Below are positions 58,740-64,000 of a stretch of DNA of 64,000 nt, one piece after another. The notes beneath the pieces were generated by a model. It saw nothing but the letters and a program-made list of their open reading frames with translations, was not told the DNA's origin and searched no databases. Positions within the stretch are counted from its first letter, which is position 1. Each line of letters begins with the position of its first letter. This DNA is from an uncultured Flavobacteriaceae bacterium. Lineage in GTDB: Bacteria; Bacteroidota; Bacteroidia; Flavobacteriales; Flavobacteriaceae. The stretch covers positions 221,015 through 285,014 of the forward strand of contig CANMLX010000002.1 of the NCBI GenBank assembly GCA_947498845.1, given 5' to 3'. Both the position numbers and the translations under genes were made by a program.

Positions 58740-59069
58740 TTATTCAGTACGCTTAAATCCAATATTTTCTATTTTTTCAGAGAATCTCTTTTTAACTGTT
58801 ACATAATACGTTAAACCATTTGTACAACCACAACCTTCACAGACTTCTTCTAAAGAAGTATCTACCTTTATACGGATTGATTTCCATTCGATTTTTTGTT
58901 TAGTTAGAAAGGATTTTAATTGAGCTTTATTCTCTTCTATTGTATACCAAGTCCCCCAAGGGTCAGCACATTGTGTCCCATTATAATAATAACTTACTGT
59001 AGACCTATTATTATCCTCGTACAAGGTGTTGTTTGTCAAAAAAAACATTAATAAAAGTGTTATTTTCAT
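58740..59069 (-). CDS. Small secreted hypothetical protein
   Basis: 109 residues. Signal-like start (ITLLLMFFLTNNTLYEDNNR). The mature part has Cys-rich VCEGCGCTNGLTYYVTVKK and TQCADPWGTWYTIEEN, which hint at a disulfide-bonded domain. Family unknown. The GTT at 58727 before its stop codon fits the cassette boundary pattern of this region. Low but real support from length and signal peptide. Confidence 0.55.
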   Translation of the reverse strand: MKITLLLMFFLTNNTLYEDNNRSTVSYYYNGTQCADPWGTWYTIEENKAQLKSFLTKQKIEWKSIRIKVDTSLEEVCEGCGCTNGLTYYVTVKKRFSEKIENIGFKRTE

Positions 59070-59173
59070 GTCACATAATTTTTTGTTCTCTTTTATATGT
59101 AATATCTTACTTTAAAGACCTTCAGTAATTTCCTTCAATTAGAGACAAATCGTATTCTAATATTTAGAATTAC

Positions 59174-59371
59174 CCATAACGGACTTGTGTATGAAACGTA
59201 GCGTGCAAAAAGACACTAGCTTTTCGGGTCAACACAGAGCCGAATTTTTATATTTTGTTTTTAATTTTCTCTTTTTAAAAGCCAAATTAAAAATTTGGCG
59301 GTCTAAGCAAATAAACACAAACCTTTCGATTTAGTACTTATTAGCTATGTTTTATAGGACACCGTGTTGGC
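59174..59371. repeat. Cassette-boundary inverted repeat 1
   Basis: From CATAAC to GTTGGC. The inward arms ACGG.CTTGTGTATGAAACGTAGC and its partner before 59365 pair imperfectly. A central hairpin GCCAAATTAAAAATTTGGC (59281-59299) recurs at 62744. It occupies the 315-base gap between two minus-strand genes; nothing else is seen there. Confidence 0.6.
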
Positions 59372-59384
59372 AATAGTATTTTTT

Positions 59385-60098
59385 TCACAAGTTATATTTA
59401 GGTTTGGTTATCAATAGGCAATCTTTCAATTCTTTAGAAGCTTGGTAATATCTTTCAGCGGGAATTTCCTCAGGATACTTTTCATAAATCATTTTTCTTC
59501 TTTCATAATATGATTCGATATATTCTAAAGCTGAATCGTCATTACAGAGTCTATAAATTGTAGCTTTTTTTAATTGATAGAAAATCCCTAGGGTATTACT
59601 TAATATTTCTCTTTCCTCTGGTAGTGTTTTTAAATATTCGTATAAAACATTTAAGTTAGACCAGTTTTGATAAAATGACAAAGCATCTTGGATTATAAAA
59701 TCCTTAAACAAGCTAATTACAGAAGATAAATCTGAATCAGAATTAATAACAAATTTATCCCTTCCAACTTGATTTTTAATTTTTATATCAATAGAAAAAC
59801 TTTTATAAACTTCATCATAAGTGATACTTTTTCCAAATAATTCATTTTTAGAAAGAATGGGGTGAATTATTTTTTCAACTTCGGGGAACGCTATATTTAA
59901 CCAGTTTTTAGAATAAACATTATAAAGAAAACCTTCAGAACAATTTTCAGTTAAACTATATCCAAAATTGAAATATATTTTGTCATTTTTTAAAAAAAAT
60001 TCTGTGCCAAATTTATCTTGTTTAGTTAATAGATTATTCTCTTTTAATAAAGGAGAAATAGCATTAATAATCGATTCATTTATTTTTTTATAATCCAA
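59385..60098 (-). CDS. Hypothetical cassette protein
   Basis: 237 residues, soluble, no signal peptide, rich in Lys, Asn and Tyr (KINESIINAISPLLKENNLL; FGTEFFLKNDKIYFNFGYSL). No domain I can name; the composition and size recall immunity or DUF4304-like proteins, but I cannot support that. It is a single-gene cassette with its own boundary repeats on both sides. Confidence 0.6.
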   Translation of the reverse strand: MDYKKINESIINAISPLLKENNLLTKQDKFGTEFFLKNDKIYFNFGYSLTENCSEGFLYNVYSKNWLNIAFPEVEKIIHPILSKNELFGKSITYDEVYKSFSIDIKIKNQVGRDKFVINSDSDLSSVISLFKDFIIQDALSFYQNWSNLNVLYEYLKTLPEEREILSNTLGIFYQLKKATIYRLCNDDSALEYIESYYERRKMIYEKYPEEIPAERYYQASKELKDCLLITKPKYNL

Positions 60099-60143
60099 CT
60101 AGGTCTATTTTATAGTTAATCAGTTTATGATGCTTAATGACAC

Positions 60144-60207
60144 ACAACGGTTAGTGTATATTGCGTTTGCCTGCCGAAGGCGGCATATGCAATATACAAT
60201 TTGTTAG
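60144..60207. repeat. Cassette-boundary inverted repeat 2 (short)
   Basis: AAC core at 60146 and GTT core at 60203. The arms GTATATTGC/GCAATATAC and GCCTGCCG/CGGC form a near-perfect hairpin. At 64 bases it is the shortest of the four elements and most like a compact attC site. Confidence 0.65.
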
Positions 60208-60215
60208 AAACTTTT

Positions 60216-61376
60216 TTATTCTAATTGATTTGACAAATATGTGGTGATTATACCTGAATTAGTAATTACAAATAATAAATTCTCATTTATCGCTGGGTTT
60301 CCTGAAATACTACCTCTAATCTTATGTCTCCAAATTACTTGTCCATTATTAGGATCCATGCCGTTAATATAATTTTTATAATCATGACTTGATCCAAAAA
60401 TCAGTAAATCATTGCTCACAATACTTTCTCCAGTAGTGAGAAAACTATTAAACCATATTTTCTTTCCAGTTTTAGCATTAAGTCCATATATACCTTGCAT
60501 CCAATCATTAAATATTAGAATGTCATTATAAATCGTCGGAGTGGAAAATATAGAACTATTAACTTCAAATTCCCATACTTTATTTCCTGAAGAAGTTTCA
60601 ATAGCATAAAGAACCCCATTATCCGAAGCAAAGTACACAATGTTATTTGAAACTAATGGACTTGCATATATTCTGTTTTTCGCGTCAAATTTCCAATTTA
60701 ATTCTCCTGTTTCTGAATTTAAACAATACATAATACCACTTTCTGAACCAATAAAGAGTTTTCCTAAATTGACATATGGGCTTGATTCCCCTCCCCGTAA
60801 TGTCTTAAAACGCCATATTTCTTTTCCAGTATTGATATCTAAAGCATATATATAGTTATCAAAAGATTGAAAGAATATCTTTCCATTTGCAATAGTTGGG
60901 CTAGAAGCAATAATTCCATTAGTATTAAATCGCCAAATTTCATTGCCAGTATTTTTATCTAATGCATAAAATACACCTTCTCTTGAGCCAAAATATATTG
61001 AATTTAAGTAAACAATTGGAGTAGAAGCTTGTCCAGACCATTTTTGATCTTTTTGAAATTTAAACCTCCATTTTTCTTCACCTGAAACCCCTTGTAATGC
61101 AATTATATTGTTGCCATAGCCGAAGTATAGTTTTTCCTGATCTAATACAGGACTTGTAGAGTGCCCATAGTAACCACTTTTCTCCCAAAAAACCTGATCA
61201 ATTTTTCTAAATTGTTTTATGGAATCCTTGTCTACTAAGCTACAACCATTTCTATAAGTTCCTCTATATTGATTCCATGTTAATTCTGTCGATTGACTTT
61301 TTGACTCACATGATGTTAAAAATGTTAAACAACATGTTATATAAATTAATATATTCAGTTTAATTATCATACGCAA
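60216..61376 (-). CDS. PQQ-like beta-propeller lipoprotein
   Basis: 386 residues. Lipobox CLTFLTSCESK (Cys23). Eight or so propeller repeats follow (GVSGEEKWRFKFQKDQKWSG; ALDKNTGNEIWRFNTNGIIA; ALDINTGKEIWRFKTLRGGE), each with the G..W pattern of BamB/PQQ enzymes. No catalytic residues are evident, so it is probably a scaffold or binding protein exposed at the cell surface. Single-gene cassette flanked by boundary repeats. Confidence 0.8.
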   Translation of the reverse strand: MRMIIKLNILIYITCCLTFLTSCESKSQSTELTWNQYRGTYRNGCSLVDKDSIKQFRKIDQVFWEKSGYYGHSTSPVLDQEKLYFGYGNNIIALQGVSGEEKWRFKFQKDQKWSGQASTPIVYLNSIYFGSREGVFYALDKNTGNEIWRFNTNGIIASSPTIANGKIFFQSFDNYIYALDINTGKEIWRFKTLRGGESSPYVNLGKLFIGSESGIMYCLNSETGELNWKFDAKNRIYASPLVSNNIVYFASDNGVLYAIETSSGNKVWEFEVNSSIFSTPTIYNDILIFNDWMQGIYGLNAKTGKKIWFNSFLTTGESIVSNDLLIFGSSHDYKNYINGMDPNNGQVIWRHKIRGSISGNPAINENLLFVITNSGIITTYLSNQLE

Positions 61377-61390
61377 TAATGATGAATGTT

Positions 61391-61586
61391 GCCAACGTCT
61401 CGGCTATGATTAGTGCGGGGCGGAAATCCAGCGAATTTCCTGTCTCGCGCTAAGCAAAAGCTTTGGGTTTTGTTTTGTTTTTTTTCTTGCACGAAGCAAA
61501 ATCCCAAAGATTTTGCGACTTCATAAATATACACAGACCTTGGCGTTTTAACCCGAAGTCCGTATTAATTATAGGTATTGTTGTAG
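61391..61586. repeat. Cassette-boundary inverted repeat 3
   Basis: From GCCAAC to TTGTTG. It shares CGGCTATGATTAGTGCGGGG at one end and CCGTATTAATTATAGGTATT at the other with element 4, with only a few differences. An internal AAAATC...GATTTT hairpin sits in the middle. Confidence 0.7.
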
Positions 61587-61597
61587 GTAGTGCTTTT

Positions 61598-62599
61598 TTA
61601 TTTCGCAATATACTTGTTGCCTTCTTCATCAATTAAATACCTAAACTTATCTTCTAAAACTACAAAATAGATATTGACATTTTTGCGATTCGTATAATCA
61701 GTTTTAGTAACACTTTCAGAAGTATATACCATATTGATTAGTTTTAGTCCTTTTTTAGGTTTTATCAGCCACTTCATTGTAGATAAGTCTAAAATTCCAG
61801 ATTTTGAAATCGAATCTTGATATGTTCCAGCTCCTCTAATTCCATCGTGCTGTATGCTGTAACCAAAAAGTTCATTACTGTAAAATGGACTTTTTAATAA
61901 TTTACCGTAATGAAGTTTATGACCGGATAAAGTGATAAAGCCTTTTTTCCCCTTAAAGTCCTCTGCATAAAGTAAATTTTCTCCCTTATGCTGATAATCA
62001 GTATATCTGAGTGACTTATAAACAAAACCCTTTTTGATTTCACCTTCAGTATTGATAATTGTTTTGTTGCCCTCTTTGTTTTGCACTATTGCATAATAAT
62101 TATTTTTATATAGGAAAGGTTTTGAGATATTCCAACTATGCCAATTGTCCCTAAAGTACGCTTTTGAATAGGCAATTAAATTACCATTATCATCGACTTT
62201 AAAACCTTTATATCCATTTATAGAATCTAAGACTTGTATTTTTAGGTCAACTGAGTCATCACCTTCTATTACAGTAACCATCAAATCTTTTGCATTTAAT
62301 TCATAGTTATTATTAATTTTAACATCGCATTCCTCATAGAAAAAAGAAATATTCGGATTGAATGTTGAAGCATAATTCATTAAAGGTTCAGTCAATTTTT
62401 TTTTCGTTGTTTTGTCCATCAACCCCCATTTTTCTTGCCAACTATCATTTACAACATTGTATGGAACTAAATCAGCTGCCTTGTAGTCTTTTATTTTGTC
62501 TATAAAATCCTTTTGCAAAATTGGCTTACACTTGTCGGTTTGAGAAAATATTATGTTTGAGGAAAGAGTTAAAATGAAGACTAATAAAGTTCTTTTCAT
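61598..62599 (-). CDS. Secreted hypothetical protein, WG-repeat-like
   Basis: 333 residues. Signal peptide (LLVFILTLSSNIIFSQ). Beta-rich mature part with repeated short strands (GFKVDDNGNLIAYSKAYF; KGFITLSGHKLHYGKLLK; KWLIKPKKGLKLINMVYTS; YLIDEEGNKY). Several units recall WG repeats, though the W-G pair is not regular. Function unknown. Single-gene cassette. Confidence 0.6.
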   Translation of the reverse strand: MKRTLLVFILTLSSNIIFSQTDKCKPILQKDFIDKIKDYKAADLVPYNVVNDSWQEKWGLMDKTTKKKLTEPLMNYASTFNPNISFFYEECDVKINNNYELNAKDLMVTVIEGDDSVDLKIQVLDSINGYKGFKVDDNGNLIAYSKAYFRDNWHSWNISKPFLYKNNYYAIVQNKEGNKTIINTEGEIKKGFVYKSLRYTDYQHKGENLLYAEDFKGKKGFITLSGHKLHYGKLLKSPFYSNELFGYSIQHDGIRGAGTYQDSISKSGILDLSTMKWLIKPKKGLKLINMVYTSESVTKTDYTNRKNVNIYFVVLEDKFRYLIDEEGNKYIAK

Positions 62600-62638
62600 T
62601 ATCGATTTTTTTTATTGAATGATTTTGTTTGCATGTTC

Positions 62639-62831
62639 GCTAACGGCTCGGCTATGGTTAGTACGGGGATTAAAAGTAGCGAACTTTTGATTAAGTACTT
62701 AGCCAAAACTTTTTATTTTGTTTTATCTTTTTCTTAATAAAGCCAAATCAAAAGATTTGGCGGACTTTATAAAAACACAATAAACTTTGGGTTAAGCATC
62801 AAAACCCGTATTAATTATAGGCATTGTTAGC
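62639..62831. repeat. Cassette-boundary inverted repeat 4
   Basis: From GCTAAC to GTTAGC, exact inverted terminal hexamers. The GTTAGC end overlaps the stop codon of the HEPN gene (62827-62829), as cassette sites often do. Central GCCAAATCAAAAGATTTGGC (62744-62763) is the same hairpin as in element 1. Confidence 0.7.
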
Positions 62832-63264
62832 TACTTTTTTCATAGTGTAATTTATAGAGTTTATTATGGATGTCACGAATGTCAGTATGAATTTCTTCTA
62901 GATCAGATGTACTAAACTTAGTTGTTTTGTCTAGTATTTTATCTCCTTTTTTATTGTAATTGTGAAATAGATATTCATCATTATCCTTAGAATTAGTTAG
63001 AACCAGACTGTGGACAACAATATTTCTTTTTTCTCTTAATTTATCAAGTTTATCTATTAAGTAAATGAAATCAGATCTATTCGAGATATCTGAGTTTTCA
63101 AGTTCTTTAAGAATATCTTTAATTTTTTTTCCCGTTTGGCTATTTGCAAAAAAATCAATTCTATGATTTCTGAGATCTAATTCTGATAAAATTTGTGATA
63201 ACATAAATTCAGTTCTTACGAACCCTCCTATAATATCACCTATTAAGCAATTAAGTTTGGCCAT
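62827..63264 (-). CDS. HEPN-like protein B with RNxxxH motif
   Basis: 145 residues, all-helical, soluble. DKLREKRNIVVHSLVLT holds Arg80-Asn81 and His85, the RNxxxH ribonuclease motif of HEPN domains (RX4-6H). It starts 2 bases after the stop codon of the preceding HEPN-like gene, so the two are translated together. It may be an RNase toxin, or a partner for one. No nucleotidyltransferase (MNT) antitoxin is next to it. Confidence 0.7.
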   Translation of the reverse strand: MAKLNCLIGDIIGGFVRTEFMLSQILSELDLRNHRIDFFANSQTGKKIKDILKELENSDISNRSDFIYLIDKLDKLREKRNIVVHSLVLTNSKDNDEYLFHNYNKKGDKILDKTTKFSTSDLEEIHTDIRDIHNKLYKLHYEKSS

Positions 63265-63266
63265 AA

Positions 63267-63941
63267 CTATTTTTCTTTACTTGTGTAAATCTTATTTAAG
63301 AATACCCTAATTGTTTCAATAAAATGCCTTATCAATTTATCATTCTGAAATTCAAGGAGATAATAATTATTTATCTCAGTAACTTTTAACTGTTTTATCT
63401 CTTTTATAGAGTTTATTCTTGTCTTAGTTTCCGATTTATTCAGTCTATAATTTGATGAATGTACAAAGACATTTCTTAAGTGGTTGAGTTTAGTAATTTC
63501 ATTCCATTCACTATTAATTTCTTCAAAGTCAATTTCAATAACTTTTTCGAGGTATCTTTTGAACTTGAAAATTCCTTTACCAGATATGTCGTCAATTTTA
63601 ATTCGTTTGTTTTTTTCTGCAATTTCACATAAGCGTAATAAGGATTGCTCTAAAAATGAATAAATAGATACTATAATTGAGCTATAATAAAGCTGTAAAT
63701 TCTTTTGTTTTATATAAATGTCAATTGGGTCATAATTCAAGTCTTTAGCCAAATCAGGTGTGTCGTTATACTCTTTTAAGTACTTTCTTACTTTTTCATC
63801 TATTTGTTGATTGGTCAAATCTAAAAACTCAATAAATGAATCTAATTCAAAATCAATTTCAGAGTAATGAAAATCCTCTGTTATGAATATTGTCCTTATC
63901 GGTTTTCCTAACCCCATTTTGTAATGTTCGTAAAGGGACAT
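63267..63941 (-). CDS. HEPN-like protein A with RNxxxH motif
   Basis: 224 residues, helical. SSIIVSIYSFLEQSLLRLCE is the type of helix that begins RiboL-PSP/MAE_28990-like HEPN domains, and KLNHLRNVFVHSSNYRLNK contains Arg156-Asn157 and His161, the catalytic RNxxxH. First gene of a two-gene unit with protein B. It could cut RNA after a trigger. It starts 59 bases before the window end; the upstream partner, if any, is outside. Confidence 0.7.
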   Translation of the reverse strand: MSLYEHYKMGLGKPIRTIFITEDFHYSEIDFELDSFIEFLDLTNQQIDEKVRKYLKEYNDTPDLAKDLNYDPIDIYIKQKNLQLYYSSIIVSIYSFLEQSLLRLCEIAEKNKRIKIDDISGKGIFKFKRYLEKVIEIDFEEINSEWNEITKLNHLRNVFVHSSNYRLNKSETKTRINSIKEIKQLKVTEINNYYLLEFQNDKLIRHFIETIRVFLNKIYTSKEK

Positions 63942-64000
63942 GGTTTACACAAGTTAAAGATTAAGGTTTACACTAAATTAATTTCTAATCTTGTTGATTG

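Noticed and set aside
61450..61632. 60-codon minus-strand frame
   Set aside because: It lies inside boundary repeat 3 and the end of the neighbouring gene and looks like no protein.

Overview
The window is AT-rich chromosomal DNA (roughly one-third G+C by eye) from a member of the Flavobacteriaceae, probably marine. The pointers are: four secreted proteins ending in type IX secretion (Por) C-terminal sorting domains; Bacteroidetes-type promoter boxes (TAnnTTTG); a bacillithiol-linked YtxJ protein; a Cys-type sulfatase next to a large LamG protein, plus a GH2 beta-galactosidase, suggesting use of sulfated polysaccharides; and housekeeping genes (dapF, lysA, clpB, sucC, rpsA, purB) with clear Bacteroidetes character. 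I cannot name the genus.

Layout. 1-8.2 kb: the end of a low-molecular-weight phosphatase gene, a secreted PQQ-type sugar dehydrogenase, an RsmI-like methyltransferase, a cell-wall block on the minus strand (lysozyme-like protein, DUF2279, MltG, GNAT, DapF) and the periplasmic protease DegP/HtrA. 8.2-14 kb: two LVIVD lipoproteins, a coiled-coil membrane protein, YtxJ, ClpB and a small unknown gene. 14-18.5 kb: a TetR regulator with a perfect 38-bp palindrome over its promoter and a second copy of the core before its neighbour (a hotdog thioesterase), a DeoC-like protein lacking both catalytic lysines, and the pxpABC 5-oxoprolinase genes. 18.6-35.1 kb: beta-galactosidase, a LOV-like PAS protein without the photoactive cysteine, a 703-residue protein with a duplicated unknown domain, a 1718-residue LamG protein and a 1399-residue sulfatase-LamG-LamG fusion, the last two divergently transcribed.

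35-48 kb: sucC, lysA, a DUF1624 acyltransferase, a secreted DinB-like protein, rpsA, a BON-LysM protein, TrmH, a sirtuin without most of its zinc cysteines, and a T9SS adhesin with three nearly identical 303-bp repeats. 48-51.5 kb: an unusual minus-strand cluster (Tat-signal protein, formyltransferase-like enzyme, small unknown protein, phage-tail-collar protein, PRMT-like methyltransferase). 52-58.2 kb: MFS transporter, AlkB, glycosyltransferase, haem-binding protein, HEAT-like protein, purB.

58.2-64 kb is clearly different. Minus-strand genes of mostly unknown function are separated by long imperfect inverted repeats that begin at an AAC core and end at a GTT core. It looks like a gene-cassette array of integron type, although no integrase lies in the window and the canonical 7-bp attC consensus is not fully met. 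The last complete cassette carries two adjacent small proteins that each contain an RNxxxH motif of HEPN ribonucleases, a candidate toxin or defence module. This array with its HEPN pair, the lysine-less DeoC homologue and the collar/formyltransferase/methyltransferase cluster are the most interesting parts.

Intergenic DNA holds several short inverted-repeat elements (22.6, 25.3, 39.1 and 39.8 kb), a G+C-richer mosaic repeat at 42.8 kb and heptanucleotide tandem arrays before purB.
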